From Streptomyces sp. YS415 (lineage in GTDB: Bacteria > Actinomycetota > Actinomycetes > Streptomycetales > Streptomycetaceae), in the NCBI RefSeq assembly GCF_023544665.1, contig NZ_JAMJFL010000009.1, forward strand, positions 186,001 through 250,000: 64,000 bases of DNA, given 5' to 3'. The translations under genes were made by a program, and so were the position numbers. The notes under the pieces are model-generated. The model had not been told where the DNA came from, made no database searches, and was given only the letters and a program-made list of their open reading frames with translations. The stretch's first letter is position 1. Each line of letters begins with the position of its first letter. Positions 32,926 to 42,623 of the stretch are shown here, one piece after another.

Positions 32926-34140
32926 TCAAGCCGCCCGCACCACCCCCGTACGGGAGGCCGCCGCCCACCGGGCAGTCGGCCCCATCGCCCAGGACGCCGC
33001 CAGGGTGAGCCCGCCCAGCAGCAGCCACCCGGGCGGACCCCACTGCACCAGCAGCGCGGTCAGCACCAGAGGGCCGGCCGTACGCGCCACCGTGACCCCC
33101 GTGCCGAAGAGTCCCTGGTACTCCCCGATCCGGTCCGCCGGCGCGAGGTCGAAGGACAGCTGCCACGACCCCGCCGACTGCCCCATCTCCGCGACGACCT
33201 GCAGCACCGCCCCCACCATCAGCGCCCCCACCGCGACCCGCACCGGCGCCCCCGCCGACAGCGCGAACACCGCGCACGCCGCCAGCATCACCCACCCCGA
33301 CCGCCGTACCGCCCGCACGGCCGACGCGATCCCGCTCACCCCGCGCGCCATCCGCACCTGGAAGGCCATCACCGCCCCGGTGTTGAGCACGAACAGCGCG
33401 GACACCAGCCAGGCCGGCGCCTCGGTCCGCTCCGCGATCCACAGCGGCAGCCCGAGGCTGAGCAGCGGCATCCGCAGCAGCAGCACGGAGTTGAGCGCGG
33501 TGAGCACCACGTACGGCCGGTCCCGCAGCACCGCGAGCCCCGGCCCCCGCAGCGGGGCGACCGGCGCGACCGAGGGCAGCCGCAGCAACACCGCGGCACA
33601 CACCACGAAGGCCACCGCGTCCAGCGCGAACACCCCGAGATAGGCGCCCCGCGTCCCCAGGTGCAGTGCCAGCCCGCCCAGCCCCGCCCCCACGGCCAGC
33701 CCGGCGTTCAGCGTCGACTGGAGGTGCGCCAGCAGTCCCGTCCGCTCCCCGGCGGACACCAGCCCCGCCAGCAGCGCCTGCCGTGCCGCGGCCAGCCCGG
33801 ACTGGGCGGTGGCGTAGCCCACGGCGGCGGCCACGAAGGGCCAGAACCCCCGTACGACCAGGAAGGAGGCGACCGCCACCCCGGTCGCCACCGCCAGCAG
33901 CACCGCCGTCCCGCGCGCCCCCCGCCGGTCCGCGAGCCGCCCGAGCGGCACCCCCGCCAGCGATCCGACGGCCCAGGCGACGGTCAGCCCGAGCCCCACG
34001 CGCGCGGGTTCGAGCCCCACCACGTGGGTGAAGTAGAGCGCCGAGGTGACATAGAAGGCGCCGTCCCCGACCGAGTTGGCCAACTGGGCCAGCGCCAGGA
34101 CGCGTTGCGGACCCGCGGGCGGGACGAGCGTGTTCGTCAT
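32926..34140 (-). CDS. MFS transporter
   Basis: The 404-residue protein has about 12 hydrophobic segments and the MFS loop 2-3 motif GVPLGRLADRRGARG. It probably exports a small molecule by proton antiport. The substrate is unknown. It lies 68 bases downstream of the MocR regulator gene on the same strand, so that regulator may control it. The ATG at 34140 starts MTNTLVPPAGPQRVLALAQLANSVGDG. Confidence 0.88.
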   Translation of the reverse strand: MTNTLVPPAGPQRVLALAQLANSVGDGAFYVTSALYFTHVVGLEPARVGLGLTVAWAVGSLAGVPLGRLADRRGARGTAVLLAVATGVAVASFLVVRGFWPFVAAAVGYATAQSGLAAARQALLAGLVSAGERTGLLAHLQSTLNAGLAVGAGLGGLALHLGTRGAYLGVFALDAVAFVVCAAVLLRLPSVAPVAPLRGPGLAVLRDRPYVVLTALNSVLLLRMPLLSLGLPLWIAERTEAPAWLVSALFVLNTGAVMAFQVRMARGVSGIASAVRAVRRSGWVMLAACAVFALSAGAPVRVAVGALMVGAVLQVVAEMGQSAGSWQLSFDLAPADRIGEYQGLFGTGVTVARTAGPLVLTALLVQWGPPGWLLLGGLTLAASWAMGPTARWAAASRTGVVRAA

Positions 34141-34208
34141 GCCGGTGACATTAGGCCCCGACTGGATCCCTCAACAGCACCACCAAGGCCCTCGGATCGT
34201 GGCCCAAT

Positions 34209-35552
34209 TCACCCCGCGTCGAGCACCTTCCCCAGCGCCTCCAAGGCGTCCGGGTAAGCCCGCTCCCGAGGCGTCCCGTACCCCACGACCAGTCCCTGCG
34301 GCCGCCCCTCGCCCTCCCGCGCGTGCCAGTGCTCCCCGAGCGACCCCACCGCGAGCCCGTGGGCCTCGGCCCGGGCCAGCGCCTCGGCCTCGTCGGCGAC
34401 CTCGACCAGCGCGTGCAGCCCGGCGGCGATCCCGCGCACCCCGCGCCGGGACCCGAGCCGGTCCACCAACTGGTCCCGCCGTCTGCGGTACCGCAGCCGG
34501 CACGCGCGCACATGACGGTCGTAGGCATGGCTGCCGATCAGCTCGGCGAGCGCCAACTGGCCGAGCGACTCGGTGTGGTGGTCGCTGTGCAGCTTGGCGT
34601 CGGCGACCTCGTCGACGAGATGGGGCGGCAGCACCATCCAGCCGAGCCGCAGCGCCGGCCCGAGCGTCTTGGAGGCGGTCCCGAGATACACGACGTGTCC
34701 CGGCGCCATCCCCTGCAGCGCCCCGACGGGCTGGCGGTCGTAGCGGAACTCCCCGTCGTAGTCGTCCTCGACGATCAGTCCGTCCCGCGCGCGTGCCCAG
34801 TCGGTGAGCGCCCGCCGCCGCTCGGGATGGAGCGTGACCCCGGTCGGATACTGGTGGGCCGGCGTCACGACGACCGCCGCGGGCTCCCCGAGGCCGTCCA
34901 CCCGGACGCCCCGCTCGTCGACCGGCACCGGCACCACGGCGCCGCCGTTGCGGCGTACGACGTCCCGGTGGAACGGCAGCCCCGGGTCCTCCATGGCGAT
35001 CTCGCCGCCGTCCAGCACGCGCGTGAGGAGCGCGAGGCCCTGGACGTACCCGGAGGTGATGACGATCCGCTCCGGCGGCGCGCTCACTCCCCGGGCCCGG
35101 CCGAGGTACCCGGAGAGCGCGGTCCGCAGCTCGATCCGGCCCCGGGGATCGCCGTAGTCGTAGGCCAGCGAGGGCGCGGTGGCGATGGCCCGGCGCAGCG
35201 CCCGCAGCCAGGCCGCGGCAGGGAACGCCCCCACGTCGGGGCTCCCGGGCCGCAGGTCGAACAGCGGCTCACGCGCGCGTGCGGCGGCCTCCGCGGGCGC
35301 GGCGGCCTCGGCGGCCATGGAGGCCACCTGCGTCCCCGACCCCTGCCGAGCGGTGAAGTACCCCTCGGCGACGAGCTGGTCGTAGGCCCCCTTGACGGTG
35401 TTCCGGGAAACCCCCAGCTCGTCGGCGAGCTTCCGGGTGGCGGGCAACCGCGTCCCCGGAGTCAGCCGGCCCTCCCGAACGGCATCCCGAAGGGCCCGCT
35501 CGAGCCCGGCCCGCCGCCCGTCGGATGCGAGAAGCTCCACATGCAGGTCCAC
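34209..35552 (-). CDS. MocR/PdxR-type regulator (GntR domain fused to aminotransferase)
   Basis: The 447-residue protein has an N-terminal GntR winged helix (about 20-80: TRLPATRKLADELGVSRNTVKGAYDQL). A class I aminotransferase-like domain follows, with the PLP lysine in LGTASKTLGPALRLGW. MocR proteins sense PLP or an amine and control vitamin B6 or transport genes. The GTG at 35552 follows AGGGGGG at 5-base spacing. The frame is open farther upstream but lacks coding character. It precedes the MFS gene on the same strand. Confidence 0.9.
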   Translation of the reverse strand: MDLHVELLASDGRRAGLERALRDAVREGRLTPGTRLPATRKLADELGVSRNTVKGAYDQLVAEGYFTARQGSGTQVASMAAEAAAPAEAAARAREPLFDLRPGSPDVGAFPAAAWLRALRRAIATAPSLAYDYGDPRGRIELRTALSGYLGRARGVSAPPERIVITSGYVQGLALLTRVLDGGEIAMEDPGLPFHRDVVRRNGGAVVPVPVDERGVRVDGLGEPAAVVVTPAHQYPTGVTLHPERRRALTDWARARDGLIVEDDYDGEFRYDRQPVGALQGMAPGHVVYLGTASKTLGPALRLGWMVLPPHLVDEVADAKLHSDHHTESLGQLALAELIGSHAYDRHVRACRLRYRRRRDQLVDRLGSRRGVRGIAAGLHALVEVADEAEALARAEAHGLAVGSLGEHWHAREGEGRPQGLVVGYGTPRERAYPDALEALGKVLDAG

Positions 35553-35662
35553 ACAAACCCCCCTAGGGGCACGGGAACCGCGCGAACAGCCCCCGCACCC
35601 GCAGCCCGCAGCGATGGCCGGACACCCCACTGGTGCCCGGCCATCGAATCGACGTCAGTCTC

Positions 35663-37150
35663 CTACTTCTTCAGCGCGGCCATCCACGCCTCGACCTCGT
35701 CCGAGCGCCGAGGAAGCGCCGCCGACAGGTTCCGGTTCCCGTCCTCAGTCACCAGGATGTCGTCCTCGATCCGCACGCCGATGCCGCGGTACTCCTCCGG
35801 CACGGTCAGGTCGTCGGCCTGGAAGTACAGCCCCGGCTCGACCGTCAGGCACATCCCCGGCTCGAGCACCCCGTCCACGTACGTCTCCTGCCGCGCGGCA
35901 GCGCAGTCGTGGACGTCGAGACCGAGCATGTGCCCCGTGCCGTGCAGCGTCCAGCGCCGCTGCAGCCCCAGCTCCAGCACCCGCTCCACGGGCCCCTCGA
36001 CCAGGCCCCACTCCACGAGCTTCGCGGCGAGCACCCGCTGCGAGGCGTCGTGGAAGTCCCGGTACTTCGCACCGGGCCGCACGGCCGCGATCCCGGCCTC
36101 CTGCGCCTCGTACACGGCGTCGTAGATCTTCTTCTGGATCTCCGTGTACCGGCCGTCGATGGGCAGCGTCCGGGTGACGTCCGCGGTGTAGTACGTGTGC
36201 GTCTCCACGCCCGCGTCGAGCAGCAGCAGGTCCCCGGGGCGCACGGGCCCGTCGTTGCGCACCCAGTGCAGCGTGCAGGCGTGCGGGCCGGCCGCGCAGA
36301 TGGAGCCGTAACCGACGTCGTTGCCCTCGACCCGGGCGCGCAGGAAGAAGGTGCCCTCGATGTACCGCTCGGATGTGGCCTGCGCCTTGTCGAGGACCCT
36401 CACCACGTCCTCGAAGCCGCGCACCGTCGAGTCGACGGCCTTCTGCAGCTCGCCGATCTCGAACGCGTCCTTCACCAGCCGCGCCTCGGAGAGGTAGACC
36501 CGCAGCTCCTCGTCCCGCTCGGCGGTGACCTTGTCGGTCAGCGCGGCCTCGATGCCGGCGTCGTAACCGCGCACGACCCGCACCGGACCGGTGGCCTCGC
36601 GCAGCGCCCCGGCCAGCTCGCGCACGTCGGAGGCGGGGATGCCGTACAGCTGCCCGGCCTCGGTGAGGGAGTGCCGGCGGCCGACCCACAGCTCGCCCTG
36701 GCCGGAGAGCCAGAACTCGCCGTTCTCCCGGTCGGAGCGGGGCAGCAGGTAGATCGTCGCCCGGTGACCGTCGGCGACGGGCTCCATGACCAGGACGCCG
36801 TCCTCGGTCTGGTTGCCGGTGAGCCAGGTGTACTCGACCGAGGCCCGGAAGGGGTACTCGGTGTCGTTCGAGCGGGTCTTCAGGTTGCCCGCGGGGATCA
36901 CCAGGCGCTCGCCCGGGAAGCGCGCCGACAGCGCGGCCCGGCGGGCGGCGGTCTCGGCGGCCTGGGGGATCGGCTCCAGGTCGCGCAGCTCCGTGTCGGC
37001 CCAGCCGGACTTCATGTTCTCGGCCAGCTCGTCGGACACGCCCGGGTACAGGCCGTTCTTGCGCTGCTTGATCGGCTCTTCAGACTCTTCCGGGCCCGCT
37101 GCGGTAGCAGCAATGGGCTCGGTCGGGGTGAGCTCCTCCGACACGGTCAT
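35663..37150 (-). CDS. pepP: Xaa-Pro aminopeptidase (aminopeptidase P, M24B)
   Basis: The 495-residue enzyme removes an N-terminal residue preceding proline. Metal ligands are visible as LLLDAGVETHTYYTADVTR (two Asp), GTGHMLGLDVHD (His), EPGLYF (Glu) and IEDDILVTE (Glu). An N-terminal domain of ~190 residues and a charged leader precede the catalytic core. The ATG at 37150 follows AGGAGG. It is probably cytoplasmic, since no signal peptide is seen. Confidence 0.94.
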   Translation of the reverse strand: MTVSEELTPTEPIAATAAGPEESEEPIKQRKNGLYPGVSDELAENMKSGWADTELRDLEPIPQAAETAARRAALSARFPGERLVIPAGNLKTRSNDTEYPFRASVEYTWLTGNQTEDGVLVMEPVADGHRATIYLLPRSDRENGEFWLSGQGELWVGRRHSLTEAGQLYGIPASDVRELAGALREATGPVRVVRGYDAGIEAALTDKVTAERDEELRVYLSEARLVKDAFEIGELQKAVDSTVRGFEDVVRVLDKAQATSERYIEGTFFLRARVEGNDVGYGSICAAGPHACTLHWVRNDGPVRPGDLLLLDAGVETHTYYTADVTRTLPIDGRYTEIQKKIYDAVYEAQEAGIAAVRPGAKYRDFHDASQRVLAAKLVEWGLVEGPVERVLELGLQRRWTLHGTGHMLGLDVHDCAAARQETYVDGVLEPGMCLTVEPGLYFQADDLTVPEEYRGIGVRIEDDILVTEDGNRNLSAALPRRSDEVEAWMAALKK

Positions 37151-37231
37151 CCTCCTTGATACGGCACTGGACCCCCTCCATCGTACGGTCGTACGGAAGG
37201 CGGCCCAGGGCCGAAGGACCTGTTACCGCGC

Positions 37232-38761
37232 TCATGCGAAGCGGGCGGCGAGCAGGACGACGTCCTCCGCGCCGTCCGCCGCGTCGAGACCGTCGGGCAG
37301 CACGGTCCGCAGGACGTGGTCGACAATGGCGTCCGGGTCGTGCCGGACCGCCCGGGGGACGCTCGCCGCCGCCGAGTGCAGCCGTGCGAAGGCCCGGTCC
37401 GTGGCGTCGCCGGTACGGTGCAGCAGCCCGTCGGTGTAGAGGAGAACCGTCTCCCCGGGCTCCGCCCGGAACTCCACGCTGGGCGCCTCCCAGCAGGCCA
37501 GCATGCCGAGCGGGGCGGAGACGGTGGTCTCCACGAACTCGGTGCGGCGCTCCCCGATCAGCAGCGGCGGGCAGTGCCCGGCCCCGGCGAGGGTGATCTT
37601 GCGCAGGGCGGGCTCGCAGTAGGCGAACAGGGCGGTCGCCGAGCGGGCGGGCTCGGTCAGCCGCAGCAGCAGCTCCAGGTCGGACAGGACCGCCACCGGG
37701 TCCTCGCCCTCCATCACGGCGTACGCCCGCAAGGACGCCCGCAGCCGGCCCATCGCGGCGACCGCGCTCGGCCCCGCTCCGGTGACCGAGCCGACCGCGA
37801 GGCCGAGGGCCGCGTCCGGCAGGGGCAGCGCGTCGTACCAGTCGCCGCCGCCGAGCGGCCCGGTGCGGTGCCGGGCGGCGAGCTGGACGCCGGGCACCCG
37901 GTGCAGCCGGGAGGGCAGGAGCTCCTCGGACATCGTCGCCAGGCACGCGCGCGTGCGCTCGACCTCCAGCAGCCGGGCGAGATGCTCGGCGGCGTACCGG
38001 GTGTACAGGCCGATCAGGTGCCGCTGGCGCTCGGACGGCTCGGCGGGTTCGTCGTACAGCCACACGGCGGCGCCGAGCCGGCCGGCGGCGTCGGTGCGCA
38101 GGGGGAGGGCGTAGCTCGCGGCGTAGCCGAGCCGCGCGGCCACCTCGCGGTGGCGCGGGTCGAGTCCGGACTCGGCAAGCAGGTCGGGCTGCGCGATCTC
38201 GCCGTCCGCGCCGGGCAGTCCGTCGAGGATCCTGCCGTACGGCATCGAGCCGCGCGGCACGGTCTCGATGTGGCCGAGGTCGGCGCGGGCCAGTCCGAGC
38301 CCGACGGTGCTGTCCGGGCCCCGCCCGTCGGCCGGTTCCAGCACGACGAGTGCGCGCCGGGCGCCGACGAGGGCGGAACCGGCGCGCAGCAGTTCCTGGA
38401 GGGCGTCGGACAGCGAGTCCGTGCGGGCCAGGCGTTCGGTGAGTTCGTGCAGCGTGGTGAGGTCGGAGACCCAGCCGGCGAGCCGGTCCTGGAGCAGCAG
38501 TCCGGGGGCGCCCGGCGGGGTGGGCGGTGGGACGGGGGTGGCTGCCGGGGTTCCAGAGGCCGCGGGCGCGGGCGCGACAGTGTGTGCGGGCGAGGGAACC
38601 GTGGAATCGATTCCGGCCACTTTCGGAGGGTGAGGGGCGTTCATGGCGTCCGGCTTTCCGACCGGTGCGTTTTGCTCAGAAGCATCGCAAACCCCCATGT
38701 CATTCTGCGCCGCTAGCAGTGTCTCCACATGTACACGCACTCGTGAGGGGATGTCCAGCAT
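37232..38761 (-). CDS. GAF-SpoIIE (PP2C-type) serine/threonine phosphatase
   Basis: The 509-residue protein begins MLDIPSRVRVHVETLLAAQND, an opening shared by related Streptomyces phosphatases. A Pro/Ala-rich linker follows, then a GAF sensor domain (about 130-270) and a SpoIIE PP2C domain (about 300-509) with GGDWYDALPLPDA and VGSVTGAGPSAVAAMG. Such phosphatases reactivate anti-anti-sigma factors. The start at 38761 fits the family, with a second in-frame ATG (MNAPHPPK) later. The frame is open to 38899. Partner genes are probably unlinked. Confidence 0.88.
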   Translation of the reverse strand: MLDIPSRVRVHVETLLAAQNDMGVCDASEQNAPVGKPDAMNAPHPPKVAGIDSTVPSPAHTVAPAPAASGTPAATPVPPPTPPGAPGLLLQDRLAGWVSDLTTLHELTERLARTDSLSDALQELLRAGSALVGARRALVVLEPADGRGPDSTVGLGLARADLGHIETVPRGSMPYGRILDGLPGADGEIAQPDLLAESGLDPRHREVAARLGYAASYALPLRTDAAGRLGAAVWLYDEPAEPSERQRHLIGLYTRYAAEHLARLLEVERTRACLATMSEELLPSRLHRVPGVQLAARHRTGPLGGGDWYDALPLPDAALGLAVGSVTGAGPSAVAAMGRLRASLRAYAVMEGEDPVAVLSDLELLLRLTEPARSATALFAYCEPALRKITLAGAGHCPPLLIGERRTEFVETTVSAPLGMLACWEAPSVEFRAEPGETVLLYTDGLLHRTGDATDRAFARLHSAAASVPRAVRHDPDAIVDHVLRTVLPDGLDAADGAEDVVLLAARFA

Positions 38762-39264
38762 TGTCCTGCCGGGATTCCTGGTGTCCGTGGGTAACCGGCC
38801 CACTTCTCCCCACCCCCTTGCGTAAAGGCAAAGTTGGCTTAAAACTGCCTCAGGGAACGCCCTATTGCGGTCGACTGGGCTTGTTCCACGGAGCGTCACA
38901 GCGGTCGTGTTGGGTACGTACTCGGAGAAGGCCAGGGGTGGTTGACAGTCACCCGGAACCTGGCGGCGGACCCGGGCGTCTTAGCCACCGACGACCGTGC
39001 CCCATCCTCCCGTGGCGGAGGCGAAGAGAAGTACGCGCAACGGCAAAACGCCAGACTTCGCCACCCCACGCCAGGCCCGTGCTTTTGATCCACGCAATAT
39101 GGGTGAGGCTGCCGCGGACGCAGCCGCCGTTCGGCCCATAGGGGTTCCCTCTGCTCGAAGCAGGGGTGTGATGCGCCAACAGGTACGCACAGTGAAGTGA
39201 TCGACACATGGTGTGATGTGGACCACGGTGTTGCCAGCGGTGCAACGGAAAGGAACGAGCGCTC
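38762..39264. other. Divergent intergenic region of 503 bp without a supported gene
   Basis: It separates the phosphatase gene (minus strand) from the prim-pol-like gene (plus strand) and must hold both promoters. Long open frames exist on both strands, but they lack the third-position G/C bias and credible starts. The sequence AAAGGAAC just before 39265 is the ribosome binding site of the prim-pol-like gene. No repeat, palindrome or RNA fold was convincing. Confidence 0.5.
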
Positions 39265-39930
39265 ATGCGAGAGTTCCTCGGAAGGCGACGCAGGCTCCTG
39301 TCCCAGCGCAACGGCGGGAGGCCTGAGTTGCTCAGCGCGGCCCTGACCTTCGCGACTCGATGGCAGTGGCCCGTACTCCCGGGTGTGACGGCGGATCCGC
39401 AGGGACGGTCCCGGTGCGGCTGCCCCGATCCGGAGTGCACGGTGCCCGGTGCGCATCCCTTCGACCCCGGCCTCCTCGCGGCCACCACCGACGAGCGCAT
39501 GGTGCGCTGGTGGTGGAGCAACCGCCCGGCGGCACCGATCGTGCTGGCCACCGGCGGCAAGGCGCCCTGCGCCGTCAGCCTGCCGGCCCTGCCGGCCGCC
39601 CAGGCCCTCGGCGCGCTGGACCGCACGGGGATGCGGCTCGGCCCCGTGATCGCCTCGCCCACCCGCTGGGCGCTGCTCGTCAACCCGTACTCCCTGGAGC
39701 GGTTGGGCGAACTGCTGTACGCCAAGGACTACGTTCCGGGTTCCTTGCGGTTCCACGGCACGGGCGGCTATCTCGCCCTGCCGCCCTCCGAGACCGGCGA
39801 GGGTGCCGTCCGCTGGGAGCGCGCGCCGAAGCCCGGCCCGGCGGCCCCGTGGCTGCCGGACGTGGAGGTCGTGGTGGACGCCGTCGTGGAGGCGCTCACT
39901 CGTACGGGTGTGAGCGCACCCGAGTTGTAG
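39265..39930 (+). CDS. Bifunctional DNA primase/polymerase-like protein
   Basis: The 221-residue protein matches the N-terminal prim-pol domain in outline: an initial LTFATRWQWPVLPG block, a Cys-containing GRSRCGCPDPECTVPGAHPF, and WWWSNRPAAPIVLATGG. The usual catalytic DxD is not obvious, so polymerase activity is doubtful. The companion at 45396-46265 retains DLDTK. Both are short and lack a helicase domain. The function of such stand-alone proteins in Streptomyces is unknown. The ATG at 39265 follows AAAGGA. Confidence 0.75.
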   Translation: MREFLGRRRRLLSQRNGGRPELLSAALTFATRWQWPVLPGVTADPQGRSRCGCPDPECTVPGAHPFDPGLLAATTDERMVRWWWSNRPAAPIVLATGGKAPCAVSLPALPAAQALGALDRTGMRLGPVIASPTRWALLVNPYSLERLGELLYAKDYVPGSLRFHGTGGYLALPPSETGEGAVRWERAPKPGPAAPWLPDVEVVVDAVVEALTRTGVSAPEL

Positions 39931-39985
39931 GGGTGTCGGGCGCGCGCCGGACGGGGCGCCCGCTTTCCCTCGTTATCTTCCGTCC

Positions 39986-40504
39986 ATGAACCTTCGTCTG
40001 CTCGCCCTCGCGGGGGTCGCGGTGTGCGCGGTGGCGCTGCCGCTCGCCGTGGCATCCGCCGGGCAGGTGGGCGAGGGGAACTCCGCCCTGCGGCCGTCCG
40101 CTTCCCCCGACGCGAAAGCGCCCTCCCCGTCACCCCCGGGGCTCGGTCTCGGCCTGGCGACCGCCGCGCGCTGCGGACCCGAACTCACCTCGCCCGAAGG
40201 CATCGAGGCGCAGACCTGTGTGCTCACCCAGGGCGAGCGGACATGGGCGCGCACCTACTACCGCAACACCACCGGTACGCCGCTGGACGCGGTGCTGAGC
40301 CTGATGGGGCCGGGCGGGCGCAGCGTGCAGATGCGGTGCGCGGTGGGCGCCGAGGACGAGCCCGGCAGCTGTGAGACGCCCCGCGAGGACACCCGGGGGG
40401 AACCGGCCGACTACACGGCGGTCGCGGAGTTCGCGGCCGCCGCAGACGAGGGCCCGCTGCTGCTGCGGTCCGGGAGCAACTCGGCCCCGCCTACCGGCAG
40501 TTGA
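39986..40504 (+). CDS. Secreted protein of unknown function
   Basis: The 172-residue protein has an N-terminal signal peptide (MNLRLLALAGVAVCAVALPLAVASAG). A Pro/Ser-rich stretch leads to a domain with four Cys (ARCGPEL, AQTCVL, QMRCAV, GSCETP), which could form disulphides. It contains GERTWARTYYRNTTGTPLDAVLSLMGPGG. No family is recognised. The ATG at 39986 has little upstream ribosome-binding sequence, so translation may be leaderless. It is 55 bases downstream of the prim-pol-like gene. Confidence 0.65.
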   Translation: MNLRLLALAGVAVCAVALPLAVASAGQVGEGNSALRPSASPDAKAPSPSPPGLGLGLATAARCGPELTSPEGIEAQTCVLTQGERTWARTYYRNTTGTPLDAVLSLMGPGGRSVQMRCAVGAEDEPGSCETPREDTRGEPADYTAVAEFAAAADEGPLLLRSGSNSAPPTGS

Positions 40505-40545
40505 CGGGCGGCGGCTTTCTGTGAACGGCCGCGCACATGAAAAGA

Positions 40546-40583
40546 CCCGGTTGCTGGCGACGGGGGATGCACCAGCAACCGGG
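40546..40583. terminator. Strong hairpin between convergent genes
   Basis: A perfect 12-bp stem, CCCGGTTGCTGG (40546-40557) and CCAGCAACCGGG (40572-40583), encloses a 14-base loop. It lies 42 bases past the secreted-protein stop and 164 bases from the convergent SEC-C gene. It fits a bidirectional terminator, but the long loop and flanking AAAAGA leave open a small structured RNA. Confidence 0.7.
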
Positions 40584-40746
40584 CTACTGGAACGGTAACA
40601 AGAGATCGGCGGTTCGCAAATTCGATCCGGCCTTTCCGGTCACCGATTCCCCTGCGGTGAGCGGGAGTTGTGATCGGAGTCACCTGTGGCGGCGACCCCC
40701 TGCGGCTGACCGGTCGGTCAGCCGCGAAGGCCCTTCCCGCGGTGCG

Positions 40747-41712
40747 TCAGCTGAGCGTGACCTGGCGATTGGTCAGGCCGCCCCGCGCGCGGCGCTCGTC
40801 GGCGGTGAGCGGGGCGTCCGTGGCCAGCGCGGTGGTGAGGCGCTCGGCGAACTCGGCGGCCGGCTTCTCCACGTCCTGGGCGCCGACCCCGCTCGGCAGG
40901 TCCCAGACCGGGACGGTGAGGCCGTGAGCGCGGAAGGAGCCCACGAGCCGGGTGCCCTCGCCCAGGCTCGACCCGCCGGCCGCGTGCAGTCGCGCCAACG
41001 CGTCCAGAAGTTGCTCCTCGGGGTACGGCATGACCCAGCGCAGGTGGTTCTTGTCCGGCGTCTCGCACCAGTAGGCGGCGTCCACGCCGGTCAGCCGCAC
41101 GGTCGGGATGGCGGCGGCGTTGGCCCGCTCCAGGGAGGCGGCCACCTCCGGCGTGGCGTTCTCCGCGTCCGGGACCCAGAACTCGAAGCCCGCGTGCACA
41201 ACTGGCTCGAACGCGCCTTCGGGGTCGAGCAGGTCCTGCAGCCGCGGACCGTCGGCCGGGGCACGCCGCGCCTGCACCGGGGTGCCGGGCTTGGCCTCGA
41301 GGGCGCGCCGGAGGGTGTCGGCGAGATCGCGGCTGATGTCGCCGGACGCCGTGTCGTTCTGCAGGCCCAGCAGGACCGAGCCGTCGTCACGGCGCAGCGC
41401 GGGCCAGGCCATCGGCAGCACGGTCGCCAGCGTGACGGCCGGAACGCCCTCGGGCAGGCCGTCCTTGAGGGGCAGCGCGACGGTGGCGGCGGGCACCAGT
41501 TCGCGCAGGGCCACCCAGTCGCACTCGCCGGGCAGGCCCTCGAAGGGGCGCTGCACCAGCTCGGTCACGGCCTCGGCGGCGGCCTTGCCGTGACAGGCCT
41601 TGTAGCGGCGGCCGCTGCCGCAGGGGCAGGGCTCGCGGGCGCCGACGACCGGGATCTCCCCGTCCTTGAGCTGCGGGCGCGCGGCCTTCGTCTGGGGTCG
41701 CTTCTTGGCCAT
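40747..41712 (-). CDS. SEC-C motif protein (DUF5926-like)
   Basis: The 321-residue protein has an N-terminal zinc-binding SEC-C motif, [19 protein letters not shown], at about 24-42, and a lysine-rich opening. The remaining ~270 residues match, from memory, the actinobacterial DUF5926 family of unknown function. SEC-C motifs bind zinc and often contact the ribosome or SecB-like partners. The ATG at 41712 follows GGGAG. A lone DnaA box lies just upstream at 41786. Confidence 0.82.
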   Translation of the reverse strand: MAKKRPQTKAARPQLKDGEIPVVGAREPCPCGSGRRYKACHGKAAAEAVTELVQRPFEGLPGECDWVALRELVPAATVALPLKDGLPEGVPAVTLATVLPMAWPALRRDDGSVLLGLQNDTASGDISRDLADTLRRALEAKPGTPVQARRAPADGPRLQDLLDPEGAFEPVVHAGFEFWVPDAENATPEVAASLERANAAAIPTVRLTGVDAAYWCETPDKNHLRWVMPYPEEQLLDALARLHAAGGSSLGEGTRLVGSFRAHGLTVPVWDLPSGVGAQDVEKPAAEFAERLTTALATDAPLTADERRARGGLTNRQVTLS

Positions 41713-41785
41713 GAGGGTGTCTCCCGGAAACGGCTCGTCTGGTACGGCGGGAGCCTAGCTGTTCACGCCATGGCCGACGCGACCC

Positions 41786-41794
41786 TGTGGACAA
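41786..41794. other. Single DnaA box
   Basis: TGTGGACAA is the complement of TTGTCCACA, the preferred Streptomyces DnaA box. It stands alone in the gap upstream of the SEC-C gene. Confidence 0.4.
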
Positions 41795-41837
41795 CGCGTC
41801 CCGGGTCCGCCTCGTGGTCCGCTCGGTGACCGGAGGG

Positions 41838-42476
41838 TCAGTCCAGGTCCTCGAACGCGTCCGCGAAGTCGAGTTCGGGCATCGCGGCGACCGACGGAGC
41901 GGCGACGCGCATGGCGAAGTCGTCACGGCGGTGTCCGGCGGCGCGGTCGTGGACGTCGTCGTGGACGACCACCCACACCGTGACCTCACCCCGGGCGTCG
42001 TCGCGTACGCCCCAGTCGTCGGCCAGCGCGGTGATGATGTTCAGCCCGCGGCCGCCGTGCGCGGTGACCGAGGGCGTGGCCGGAGCCGGGCGGGTGGGCC
42101 CGCCGCCGTCCGTGACCTCGACCGTGAGCCGGCCGGACGCGTCCACCCGCCATGCGGCCCGGACGTCACCGTCCCCGGCCAGGGCGTCGCCCAGTGGCCG
42201 ACCGTGTTTGCACGCATTGCTCAAGAGTTCGGAAAGAATCAGTACGGCATCGTCGATGACCGATTCCGCGACACCGCCCATGCGCAGCTGATCGCGCATC
42301 CGGTGTCGCGCTTTGCCCACGCCCGCAGGGCCATGGGGTACGGCCATGCTCGACGACGTGGGCACCTCCTGTGCCACCACCAACGCCACCCCCGAGACCT
42401 CCTTCGCCCCACGCCACGGTGTGGATGCCCCATTGGCCTGTACCGGAAACCGGCCAATGCAGGTCCGGTGACGCAT
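41838..42476 (-). CDS. ATP-binding (RsbW-like) regulatory protein
   Basis: The 212-residue protein has the GHKL N-box LILSELLSNACKHG, G1 VTDGGGPT and G2 HGGRGLNIITALADDWG. It belongs to the anti-sigma-kinase-like group. The N-terminal ~60 residues form a variable leader. The ATG at 42476 lacks a clear ribosome binding site. A GTG at 42389 follows GGAGG and could be the true start. The C-terminal ~60 residues are acidic and probably unstructured. Partner proteins are not encoded nearby. Confidence 0.82.
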   Translation of the reverse strand: MRHRTCIGRFPVQANGASTPWRGAKEVSGVALVVAQEVPTSSSMAVPHGPAGVGKARHRMRDQLRMGGVAESVIDDAVLILSELLSNACKHGRPLGDALAGDGDVRAAWRVDASGRLTVEVTDGGGPTRPAPATPSVTAHGGRGLNIITALADDWGVRDDARGEVTVWVVVHDDVHDRAAGHRRDDFAMRVAAPSVAAMPELDFADAFEDLD

Positions 42477-42623
42477 TCGAAACGATCGAATACGGACCGA
42501 ACGCGCCGGAGCACTCCCTGTAACTGCCTGGCTGGAAATCGACGGTGTGGCCGAGAGTGGAGGATGGGGCCGGTGGGACCACCGGGTCAAGAGGTCGTAC
42601 CGGGGCAGATGGGTTGCCGCAGC

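Noticed and set aside
38896..39756. 286-residue minus-strand frame overlapping the prim-pol-like gene
   Set aside because: It has no coding bias over the gap and overlaps the better supported plus-strand gene.
40537..41829. 430-residue plus-strand frame across the hairpin and SEC-C gene
   Set aside because: Most of it is antisense to the SEC-C gene, and the first part reads through the terminator hairpin.
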